64,000 nucleotides of DNA, taken from assembly GCA_017475005.1 (NCBI GenBank), contig JAFVGI010000046.1, positions 1 to 64,000 on the forward strand, written 5' to 3'. Below, piece after piece: positions 1-7,745 of this stretch (position 1 is its first letter; each line of letters begins with the position of its first letter). This DNA comes from Prevotella sp. GTDB taxonomy: Bacteria > Bacteroidota > Bacteroidia > Bacteroidales > Bacteroidaceae. The position numbers were made by a program, and so were the translations under genes. Under the pieces are notes generated by a model, which saw only the letters and a list, made by a program, of their open reading frames with translations, was not told the DNA's origin and made no database searches.

Positions 1-375
1 AAGGTTAAAGTCGCTGATTAATCAAAAACATAATGTCACGCATGCACGTCTGTTACGGGTCACTATAAGTGTATTCTTGAACTATTTGGTTGTTTGAAAA
101 ATAATTCGTAATTTTGCGGAGATAAAAAGATCAAGGGACGGTTCTTTGATCTAATTCTATCTATATTTCTTACCCTTAAAAATGCTGTAGGCTGCTCCTT
201 TCCTCCTTGCAGGCTCCTTTTGGGCTCCCTCTAAGCTGCTCTACGGAGGAGCTTAGAGGCTGGGTAGAGTGGGGGTGGTGTATGGCTGATAGGTGACAAT
301 TGATAGGTGACAACTGACAGCTAACAGGTAAGGGGGAAGATAAGGGCTATAGGTTAACGGCTAAAGACTGTGTGA
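1..375. other. Intergenic stretch, no gene seen
   Basis: No convincing coding region. It holds an orphan promoter-like sequence (85-116), a GGGACGGTTC motif at about 135-150 of the kind often seen near REP or IS200-like repeats, a hairpin at 228-259 (10-bp arms beginning CCTCTAAGCT) and a microrepeat tract from about 283 to 366 built of GATAGGTGACAATT-like units. It looks like repeat-derived spacer DNA. Confidence 0.5.
85..116 (+). promoter_or_regulatory. Orphan Bacteroidota-type promoter
   Basis: TTTG at 85-88 and TAATTTTG at 109-116 fit the TTTG / TAnnTTTG consensus with a 20-bp spacer. No plus-strand gene follows for about 700 bp, so it may be a relic or drive an unrecognised RNA. Confidence 0.4.
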
Positions 376-594
376 TTATTTTTCACACTGTTCCTTGTAT
401 TCTATCATCAGTTCATCTGCTAAATATTCATCGCTGTGACAATGCATATCTGTGACACCCTCGCTTATCAGCTCATAGGTGGTTGAACTGTAGAAAAAGG
501 ATAAAGCATCTTCTAATGTCATATCTGCTTGCTTTGCAAAGATGGCTACTATGCGTGCATATTTCATCTGAAGTACTGTCTTATCTGCCTTCAT
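376..594 (-). CDS. DUF3791 domain-containing protein
   Basis: A 72-74 aa protein beginning MKADKTVLQMKYARIVAIFA and holding the DUF3791 signature (ADMTLEDALSFFY, then ISEGVTDMHCHSDEYLADEL). DUF3791 proteins are small Bacteroidota/Firmicutes proteins of unknown function, usually in short cassettes with DUF3990 genes and suspected of toxin-antitoxin-like roles; that role is not shown here. An ATG at 600 is also possible, but the purine-rich AGAGAGGG just upstream is better spaced for the ATG at 594. No DUF3990 partner is visible, so this copy is solitary between repeat-rich spacers. Confidence 0.72.
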   Translation of the reverse strand: MKADKTVLQMKYARIVAIFAKQADMTLEDALSFFYSSTTYELISEGVTDMHCHSDEYLADELMIEYKEQCEK

Positions 595-690
595 AATCAT
601 ACCCTCTCTGCTTTAATAAAATGAAGATGACGATTGAGCATGTCTTCATTTAAGATACACATCTGATGATCAGACTTCTCATATTTCAAA

Positions 691-736
691 CTATAGAGTC
701 AACCAGCAAACTTGCACTTGCTGGTTGACTCTATAG
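691..736. repeat. 19-bp perfect inverted repeat (long hairpin)
   Basis: The 19-nt arms (691-709 and 718-736, beginning CTATAGAGTCAACCAGCAA) are perfectly complementary around an 8-nt loop. There is no T-run on either side, so it is not a standard terminator. It lies between the divergent DUF3791 and CotH genes. Confidence 0.8.
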
Positions 737-779
737 GTACAACAAAAGCGTGAAACAGACAAATAAATAATTATTATTC

Positions 780-810
780 TTTCATATTTCATGTTTTTTT
801 CGTACCTTTG
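780..810 (+). promoter_or_regulatory. Promoter of the CotH gene
   Basis: The -7 element TACCTTTG is at 803-810, with a degenerate -33 TTTC at 780-783 (19-bp spacer). The start codon follows about 30 nt later. Confidence 0.6.
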
Positions 811-842
811 CGGACAGTTTTAGCACATATTAAATGGTTATT

Positions 843-2354
843 ATGAAAAGGATAACATACTTGCTGCTAATGATATTGATGCCTTTGATGGCAAGTGCGG
901 ATGATGATAACGTTGTTCGTGGTGATGCTAATGGCGATGGCGTGGTGAGCATGCCTGATGCTACAGCTATCATGAATAATATTCTGGGTACTACAGACCC
1001 TGACTTCAACAAAGAGGCTGCTGATGCTAACCTCGATGGGGTGATTGGTATGCCTGATGTGATGTTTGTCATCTATTACACCATGAAAGGCAAATTCCCA
1101 GGTGCCGTAATGCCACAACTGAAGATTTCTTTCGAGGGAGAATTGAGTAAGGATATGACGGATTATGTCAATGGCTCTATGCAGTTGACTGATGCCAATG
1201 GAAATGTGGTGGAACTGCCAGCTGGTTTCAAAACGCGTGGTGCTACAGCAAAGAAATATTCTATGAAGCCTGCCCTCAATATGAAGCTGTTTACAGAGGA
1301 TTATACTGAGGAAGCAGATTCGTCACTGCTGAAGATGCGCTCTTGCTCATCATGGATTCTGGATGCTATGGCAATCGACAGAATATGCATGCGTAATCGT
1401 GTGGCGTTCGATATATGGAATGAATTCTCCCACCTGCCTTATGCTACTGATTTTGATGGCAGAAATGGTACAGAGGGACGATTCGTAGAACTCTTTATCA
1501 ACAACCAATACTATGGCATATATTGCCTCAATGACAAGATAAATCGTAAGCTACTCGATTTGAAGAAGGTGCAGGAGAAGGATGGCGTAGTGACCATTCG
1601 TGGCGCTTTGTATAAGAGTGGTACTAATGATATTGCTGACCAGAATAATCCAGGATATAATGAAGACTCTACTGCTTGTGTCATTAAGTGGCACGATGCG
1701 TGGGAACTGTCTTATCCTGATGATTATGGATGCCTGCAGGCATGGAAGCCTTTGCAGGATGCTATCCTCACAGGCAATAGTGCGGACTATGTGAAGAAGT
1801 ATTTCTTCCTTGAGAATCTTGCTGATTATCAGATTCATGTTATGGCTCTTGCTATTAGTGACAACTGGGGCAACAAAAACCATTATCTCAGTGTTCGCAA
1901 CATCACAAAGAACATCGATGACCCTGACCCGACAGAGGCTAATCGCAGACGTTTTGTGATGACTCCATGGGACCTTGATACCAGTTTTGGAGGACATTAT
2001 GAGGGAGACTATTATGATGGTCATTACGCGGAATTTCCAATATCATCTATGTCTAATAATGCTCCATATCCTATCTCTCAACTTGTTGGAGATGAAGAAT
2101 ATAAGGCTATCCTGAAGCAACGTTGGATTGAAGGAAGAGTAGGGGCTTTCTCTGTAGAGAATGTCTGCAAGAAATTGGAGGATTATCGTGACTTGTTTAT
2201 CCAGAGTGGCGCATGGACAAGGATGGTAGAGCATTATGATGCACAGAGGTATAAGCCAAAGTATGTCAATGACCTAACTCGAGAGATAAATTTCATAGAG
2301 GAATGGTATAAGGACCGCTTCCAGCAGATGGATGCCTACTTTGGAATAGAATAG
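843..2354 (+). CDS. CotH kinase family protein with N-terminal dockerin-like repeats
   Basis: Starting at the ATG at 843 gives a signal peptide (MKRITYLLLMILMPLMASA); an in-frame ATG at 834 would add three residues. Residues about 25-80 carry two Ca-binding dockerin type I-like repeats (GDANGDGVVSMPDATAIMNN, then DANLDGVIGMPDV). The rest is a CotH domain, an atypical protein-kinase fold known from spore-coat CotH and common in secreted Bacteroidota proteins. The conserved MTPWDLDTSFGG segment supplies the metal-binding WDLD near residue 375, and the R-M-R-N-R region is present. Likely exported. The substrate is unknown, and the dockerin may mediate Ca-dependent binding to a cohesin-like partner. 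Confidence 0.8.
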   Translation: MKRITYLLLMILMPLMASADDDNVVRGDANGDGVVSMPDATAIMNNILGTTDPDFNKEAADANLDGVIGMPDVMFVIYYTMKGKFPGAVMPQLKISFEGELSKDMTDYVNGSMQLTDANGNVVELPAGFKTRGATAKKYSMKPALNMKLFTEDYTEEADSSLLKMRSCSSWILDAMAIDRICMRNRVAFDIWNEFSHLPYATDFDGRNGTEGRFVELFINNQYYGIYCLNDKINRKLLDLKKVQEKDGVVTIRGALYKSGTNDIADQNNPGYNEDSTACVIKWHDAWELSYPDDYGCLQAWKPLQDAILTGNSADYVKKYFFLENLADYQIHVMALAISDNWGNKNHYLSVRNITKNIDDPDPTEANRRRFVMTPWDLDTSFGGHYEGDYYDGHYAEFPISSMSNNAPYPISQLVGDEEYKAILKQRWIEGRVGAFSVENVCKKLEDYRDLFIQSGAWTRMVEHYDAQRYKPKYVNDLTREINFIEEWYKDRFQQMDAYFGIE

Positions 2355-2512
2355 GATTAGATGTAAGATGTAAGAGGTAGGAAGTACGATGTGTCGCTGA
2401 CGCGAGTAGGACGTACGATGTACAAAGTAGAAAGTAACTTTAAACCTCGTAATTCAAACCTTTACCTCAGCGCAAGCTGATACATCAAACATCAAACTTC
2501 ATAATTAATTAT

Positions 2513-5026
2513 CTATCCTAACTCTACGACTGTGATGCCGGCGCCGCCGAGTTGGACGTGTTCGTCTCTGCAGCCAATGACATTGGGAAGGGCATTGAGG
2601 TAGTCGCGGATAAGGGAACGAAGAATGCCGTTCCCCTTGCCGTGAAGGATGCGAACCTGGTTGACTCCTATAATGATGGCGTCATCAACAAAATGCTGCA
2701 CCTCCATCAGGGCTTCATCACCCCTGAGACCACGAACATCTATCTCATGACGGAAATTGCGAGAATGCTCTTCTATCACATTACGAGTCATTGATGACTT
2801 CTTATTGCGTTCAGCATCCATCATAGCACCAATACTGCTCTTCTGTGTCACCTTGACATCGAATGAGGTGTCACCTTCATTGAATTTCTTCAACAGTTTC
2901 TCGATTGGAGAAAGCTCCTGTTGTTTAATTGATAATTGAGAATTCTCAATCGACAATTTATTACTATCCTTGGAACCTGAAGCTTTCTCTTGCTTCCGCT
3001 TTGCCTTACGCTCTCGGCGGGCGAGTATCTGCTGCATCTTCTTCTCGATGGCAGCATCTTTTTCTGTAGTGTCAATCTCCTTCACCTCATGGCGGAAGTC
3101 ATTCAGCTCTTCACGCAGCTGTCTCGTGCGTTCTTTCTCGGCTGCTGCCTCACGTATCTCGCGAATGGTGTTCTCGATACGTCTGTTGGCCTCCTTCAGC
3201 ATTTCTTCGGCCTGCTCCTTAGCACGTCGAAGGATGGCCTTTCTCTCTTTGTCTATCTCCTCGATATTGGTTTCATAACGTGAAATAGTCTTCTCGACGT
3301 CTTTCTCACGCTGGTGTACTGTCTGACGTTTCTGTTCCCAATATCTCTTGTCTCGCACTATATCCTGCAAGTATTTGTCACTTTGTATGTAGTCTTGTCC
3401 TACTATCTCTGCAGCATCATTTATTACCTCTTCCGGCAGTCCTGTCTTGCGTGCTATCTCAATGGCGAAGGACGAGCCTGGGCGACCTATCTGCAGTTGG
3501 AAGAGGGCTTTCATCTGGTGTCTGTCATAGAGCATAGCACCATTGATGACTCCTGGATGGTCTTCTGCAAAATGCTTCAGGTTCTGATAGTGTGTTGTGA
3601 TGACGCCCCATGCCTTTCGCTCCCAGAACTGCTTCAGCACAGCTTCTGCTATGGCACCACCAATTTGGGGTTCTGTGCCAGTACCAAATTCGTCGATGAG
3701 GAGAAGTGTCTTGTCATTGGAGGCCTTTATCATACGCTTCATATTCAGAAGGTGTGAAGAGTATGTTGAGAGGTCGTCTTCTATGCTTTGCTCGTCGCCA
3801 ATGTCTATCATTATAGTATCAAAGACACCCATTGTACTGTTCTCCTTCATTGGCACGCTGAGTCCGCATTGCACCATATATTGCAGCAGTCCGACAGTCT
3901 TCAGACATACTGACTTACCACCGGCATTCGGGCCGCTGATGATGAGAATCTTGGGATGTATGGCGTCTCGCTCGTCATTGCCTGTAAGGGTTATGTCGAG
4001 AGGTACGATGTCTTTATTTTGACGTCTCAGGGAATTACGCAATAATGGATGGCATGCCTGCACCCAATCAATATGTGGGTGGGAGAGTACCTCTGGTTCT
4101 ATGGCTTTAAATTCTTGTGCCAGCTGTGTCTTGGCTTGGATAAAGTCTATCTCGCCAAGGAACTTCATACTCTCCAATATGCCGTCAACATCTGGACGTA
4201 TCTCGTCACTCACCTCAGAGAGTATCTTTATTATCTCCCTCTTTTCCTCTGCCTCCAGTTCCCGCACCTTGTTATTGGCCTCCACAACGGCAGTAGGTTC
4301 CAGGAAAAGTGTCTTTCCTGTTGCCGACTCATCGTGCACTATGCCACTAATCTTGCGCTTCATGCTTGGAGGAATAGGAATGACGAGTCTGCCGTCACGC
4401 ATAGCGGGTGTTACGTCTTTCTCTATGAGACCGTCCTGCTGTGCCTTACGGAGTATGGAGTTCAGTGTCTGAGATACAGAGCCTGCAGCCTTTTTCAGCT
4501 CTCCCCTGATATGGAAGAGGGCACTGGATGCAGAGTCTTTTATGTGGCCGTATTTGTCGAGAATCTGTGATATCCTGCGTGCTATATTTGGATATGCGTG
4601 TACGTCTTTTGCCAACTCCCAAAGGGTAGGGTATGGGGTAGTTGACAATTGACAATTGACAGTTGACAATTGAGAGTTATCGTTAACGTTATCGTTATCG
4701 TTAACGTTTTCTCCTTTCAGGCACTCCCTGAAGTCGATGATGGTTTGCAGACACCTCATCAACTCAAAGAGTTCTTGCTCCTCCATGTGGGTGCCTTTCA
4801 GTTTGAGGCGGGCAACACCTTGCCTGACATCAAAGAAAAACTCCAAAGGCAGTTCTTCTGCCTCTTCTTTCAGTCTGCGAAATTCACGTACGGCAGACAG
4901 CTGACGGTTTATCTCCGCAGCATCTGTCATAAATGTCATATCGCCTACACGTTCCCATCCCAACTGGCAGAGGCAGTTACCCCGCAGCAGGGTGCGAATA
5001 GCAGTAAAACCGAGTTTTTCTTCCAT
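2513..5026 (-). CDS. mutS2: Endonuclease MutS2
   Basis: A MutS-family ATPase lacking the mismatch-recognition domain but carrying a C-terminal Smr nuclease domain. The family acts on recombination intermediates and, in Firmicutes, on collided ribosomes. Walker A is GPNAGGKS near residue 362, followed by DEFGTGTEP (Walker B region), a long coiled coil (about 520-650) and Smr at the end (DVRGLRGDEA, LHGKGNG). The start is the ATG at 5026 (MEEKLGFTAIRT); an upstream in-frame extension to 5113 has no support and contains the promoter. Two low-complexity stretches encoded by intergenic-type microrepeats interrupt it in frame (plus positions 4641-4708 and 2926-2960). Confidence 0.93.
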   Translation of the reverse strand: MEEKLGFTAIRTLLRGNCLCQLGWERVGDMTFMTDAAEINRQLSAVREFRRLKEEAEELPLEFFFDVRQGVARLKLKGTHMEEQELFELMRCLQTIIDFRECLKGENVNDNDNVNDNSQLSTVNCQLSTTPYPTLWELAKDVHAYPNIARRISQILDKYGHIKDSASSALFHIRGELKKAAGSVSQTLNSILRKAQQDGLIEKDVTPAMRDGRLVIPIPPSMKRKISGIVHDESATGKTLFLEPTAVVEANNKVRELEAEEKREIIKILSEVSDEIRPDVDGILESMKFLGEIDFIQAKTQLAQEFKAIEPEVLSHPHIDWVQACHPLLRNSLRRQNKDIVPLDITLTGNDERDAIHPKILIISGPNAGGKSVCLKTVGLLQYMVQCGLSVPMKENSTMGVFDTIMIDIGDEQSIEDDLSTYSSHLLNMKRMIKASNDKTLLLIDEFGTGTEPQIGGAIAEAVLKQFWERKAWGVITTHYQNLKHFAEDHPGVINGAMLYDRHQMKALFQLQIGRPGSSFAIEIARKTGLPEEVINDAAEIVGQDYIQSDKYLQDIVRDKRYWEQKRQTVHQREKDVEKTISRYETNIEEIDKERKAILRRAKEQAEEMLKEANRRIENTIREIREAAAEKERTRQLREELNDFRHEVKEIDTTEKDAAIEKKMQQILARRERKAKRKQEKASGSKDSNKLSIENSQLSIKQQELSPIEKLLKKFNEGDTSFDVKVTQKSSIGAMMDAERNKKSSMTRNVIEEHSRNFRHEIDVRGLRGDEALMEVQHFVDDAIIIGVNQVRILHGKGNGILRSLIRDYLNALPNVIGCRDEHVQLGGAGITVVELG
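2926..2960. repeat. AATTGA-type microrepeat inside mutS2
   Basis: Imperfect TTAATTGATAATTGAGAATT tract in frame inside mutS2, encoding the SIENSQLSIK segment of the linker before Smr. The same word family fills many spacers of this window. Confidence 0.7.
4641..4708. repeat. GTCAATTG / GTTAACG microrepeat inside mutS2
   Basis: Two microrepeat families, GACAATT units and GTTAACGTTATCG units, are joined in frame inside mutS2 and encode NVNDNDNVNDNSQLSTVNCQ. This asparagine- and serine-rich stretch lies between conserved N-terminal blocks. Confidence 0.75.
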
Positions 5027-5045
5027 CGTATTGTTATTTTCGCTG

Positions 5046-5077
5046 CAAAAGTAATAAAATAAATTGAATATAGGAAA
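5046..5077 (-). promoter_or_regulatory. Promoter of mutS2
   Basis: On the minus strand TACTTTTG (5053-5046) has a degenerate TTTC -33 at 5077-5074, spacer 20. It lies 20 nt upstream of the MEEKLG start, which supports that start. Confidence 0.6.
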
Positions 5078-5676
5078 TATTTTGATACAAAAACCATAAA
5101 AACCCCACTCCAATAGTATAAGTCTTTACAGACTATCGCAGCACTTCAAATTATATGTTGGATTTCATCCGACCTTTTCTCGCCAAGGCATAGTCGAAGC
5201 AAGCTTCACTCTGCTCTTTTGGCTTGACGAAAACGTTCTTTATGAGCAAGCTCCTAAGCCCATATCCTTTGAACTTCTGCACCTGCCTACGTCAGGTTTA
5301 TCCTATTGTCGTGGAAAAACCCCGCCTTTGACTTCGTCGAACCCGTTCTCGCTCGACATACTGAGAACAAGTTCTCGTCTGTACTCGCTTACTCACGCCT
5401 TTGGCGGAAAAACAATTCTTCAATCATACCAGTCAATTGTCGTTAAACTTTAACCGTTAAACATTAAACGTTATATGTCAGCAGAGGTTTTTTTGCGAAG
5501 CAGGTTTTTCTTTTTGAGGTTTGTAATAACGACAGTTATGTGGTAAGGGATATGACTTGGGCGTAAGAGCTCGCTTTTAAAGACAAAGACATTGCGATTG
5601 ACACAAAAGTTCCGCAGGAACAACAAACGTCAAAAAGGGTTATTCTGGGTTTTTGTTAAAATAATATTTGTGTTTT
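5078..5676. other. Divergent intergenic region mutS2-yidC, no gene seen
   Basis: About 600 bp without a credible ORF. It contains a GAGAAC-AA-GTTCTC palindrome (5363-5376), a GTTCC-GCA-GGAAC mini-hairpin (5609-5621), a GTTCTCGCTCGACATAC stretch that resembles repeat or gene-relic DNA, and TTAAACGTT microrepeats near 5440-5475. Confidence 0.4.
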
Positions 5677-5708
5677 CTTGCATTATTCATAACTTATTTG
5701 TACCTTTG
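5677..5708 (+). promoter_or_regulatory. Promoter of yidC
   Basis: TACCTTTG at 5701-5708 with CTTG at 5677-5680 (20-bp spacer). Start codon at 5728. Confidence 0.6.
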
Positions 5709-5727
5709 CAGCTCAAAAAAGTATAAT

Positions 5728-7638
5728 ATGGATAAAAATACTATAATCGGTTTTGCACTTATTGCTGCTGTACTCTTTGGTTTTACATGGTTTAACCAAC
5801 CTTCTGCAGAGGATGTAGAGGCTCAGCGCAAGAGTGATTCGTTGGCTGTTGTAAACCAACAGAAGAAAGAACAGGCAGAGATTGCCGAGATACAGAGACA
5901 GGCTGCTGCTGCCAAGGCTATGGCAGAAGACAGTACAGCATTGTTCTTCAACAATATGAATGGTGTTGAAGGTCGTGTGACACTCGAGAATGAGAAAATC
6001 GCCCTGACATTCAATACCAAGGGTGCTGTGGTAGAGAAGGCTGTCATCAAGAATTTTGAAGACCTCAATGGCGCTAAGGACCTGACGCTTTTCGACAAGA
6101 CAACCCAGAGCCTTAACTTTATCTTTACTACAAAGGAGCAGAACATCTCTACAAAGGACCTCTACTTCGATGTAAAGAAGAGTGCTGATGGTAAGCAGCT
6201 TATCTTTGTGGCTGGCGACGTGGCAGGAAAGAATATCTCTGTCACCTATACTCTTGACAAAGACTATCTGCTCTCTTGCTCTATCCTTGCAAATGGTATG
6301 AGCGGACTCTTTGCTCCAAACACCTCGTCTCTCGACATCGATTGGCAGGAACGTTGTAAGCAACAGGAGAAAGGCTTCAGCTTCGAGAATCGTTATGCCA
6401 CTCTCACATACCACTTCACAGAAGGTGGTACAGACTATCTCAATGAGACAAGCGAGAAGACAGATGAGACTGTGGACGAGGCTATCGACTGGGTAGCATT
6501 CAAGAATCAGTTCTTCTCTGCTGTTATGATAGCAAAGGACGGCTATGGCTCTGGCGATGCCGTGAAACTCACCAGCATTCCTCAGGAGAAGGAAACCGGT
6601 TTCCTGAAGTATTATCAGGCAAAGCTGAAGACAGCCTTCGACCCAACAGGTGTAAAGCCAACACAGCTGGAGTTCTACTATGGTCCTAATGACTTCCGTC
6701 TGCTTCAGTCTGTTGAGGAAGAGAGTTCTTTTGGAAAAGACCTCGAGATGGAGCAACTCGTATATCTTGGATGGCCTCTGTTCCGCTATATCAACAGATG
6801 GTTTACACTTTATGTCTTCGACTTCCTCAGAGAGATGGCAATCCCTATGGGTGTCATCCTCATTCTCATCACATTGCTGCTGAAGGCTATCACCTTCCCA
6901 ATGGTGAAGAAGAGTTATATGTCGAGTGCCAAGATGCGTGTTCTGCGTCCAAAACTCGATGAGGCAACAAAGCAGTATGACAAGCCGGAAGATGCTATGC
7001 AGAAGCAACAGGCTATGATGCAGCTCTATTCTGAGTATGGCGTGAGTCCTCTCAGCGGCTGTCTGCCTATGCTCATACAGATGCCTATCTGGATTGCGAT
7101 GTTCAACTTCGTGCCAAATGCTATACAGTTGCGTAGAGAGTCATTCCTGTGGATTGACGACCTCTCAACATACGACCCAATAGTAGAGTGGAACACAAAC
7201 ATATGGCTCATTGGTGACCACCTGTCATTGACATGTATCCTCTTCTGTGTTGCCAATCTCCTTTATTCTTGGATGACAATGCGTCAGCAGAAGGATCAGA
7301 TGGTAGGTCAGCAGGCTGAGCAGATGAAGATGATGCAGTGGATGATGATGCTCATGCCATTGATGTTCTTCTTCATGTTCAATGACTATTCTTCTGGTCT
7401 CAACTTCTACTACTTCGTTTCTCTATTCTTCTCTGCTGCTATAATGTGGACACTCAGGAAGACCACTAATGACGAGAAACTCTTGGCATACCTTGAGGCT
7501 CGCAGGGAGGAGAACAAGAAGAATCCAAAGAAGATGTCAGGCTTGGCAGCACGTTTGCAGGCTATGCAACAGCAGCAGATGGAACTGCAGAAGAAACGTG
7601 AAGAATTAGCACGCAAGAATGCAGCGCTGCGCAAGTAA
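5728..7638 (+). CDS. yidC: Membrane protein insertase YidC
   Basis: 636 aa from ATG 5728 (MDKNTIIGFALIAAVLFGFT). YidC/Oxa1 inserts and folds inner-membrane proteins alone or with SecYEG. The layout is typical of Bacteroidota: an N-terminal TM anchor (about 4-20), a large periplasmic beta domain (about 60-350), then the conserved C-terminal membrane core with five TM segments (PMGVILILITLLLKAITFPM, SPLSGCLPMLIQMPIWIAMF, and LMPLMFFFMF) and a basic, Gln/Lys-rich tail. An in-frame extension upstream to 5668 overlaps the promoter and is rejected. Downstream hemW follows after a microrepeat tract. Confidence 0.95.
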   Translation: MDKNTIIGFALIAAVLFGFTWFNQPSAEDVEAQRKSDSLAVVNQQKKEQAEIAEIQRQAAAAKAMAEDSTALFFNNMNGVEGRVTLENEKIALTFNTKGAVVEKAVIKNFEDLNGAKDLTLFDKTTQSLNFIFTTKEQNISTKDLYFDVKKSADGKQLIFVAGDVAGKNISVTYTLDKDYLLSCSILANGMSGLFAPNTSSLDIDWQERCKQQEKGFSFENRYATLTYHFTEGGTDYLNETSEKTDETVDEAIDWVAFKNQFFSAVMIAKDGYGSGDAVKLTSIPQEKETGFLKYYQAKLKTAFDPTGVKPTQLEFYYGPNDFRLLQSVEEESSFGKDLEMEQLVYLGWPLFRYINRWFTLYVFDFLREMAIPMGVILILITLLLKAITFPMVKKSYMSSAKMRVLRPKLDEATKQYDKPEDAMQKQQAMMQLYSEYGVSPLSGCLPMLIQMPIWIAMFNFVPNAIQLRRESFLWIDDLSTYDPIVEWNTNIWLIGDHLSLTCILFCVANLLYSWMTMRQQKDQMVGQQAEQMKMMQWMMMLMPLMFFFMFNDYSSGLNFYYFVSLFFSAAIMWTLRKTTNDEKLLAYLEARREENKKNPKKMSGLAARLQAMQQQQMELQKKREELARKNAALRK

Positions 7639-7745
7639 AGTTTAATGTTTAAAGTTTAAAGTTTAACGGTTAACGGTTATAGGTTATAGGTTATTGGTTA
7701 TTGACTTTAGACCTTTGACTTTAGACATTTGACATTCTCTCAACT
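7639..7745. repeat. Microrepeat tract between yidC and hemW
   Basis: Units of GTTTAAAGTTTAA, GGTTATAGGTTATTG and TTTGACTTTAGACA run right up to the first codons of hemW. Same repeat families as elsewhere in the window. Confidence 0.7.

Noticed and set aside
5357..5410. Protein-coding or RNA gene in the mutS2-yidC gap
   Set aside because: Only short palindromes and low-complexity words were found.
5713..7008. 431-aa open frame antisense to yidC
   Set aside because: It is a shadow of the yidC codons; no start signal and no recognisable domain.
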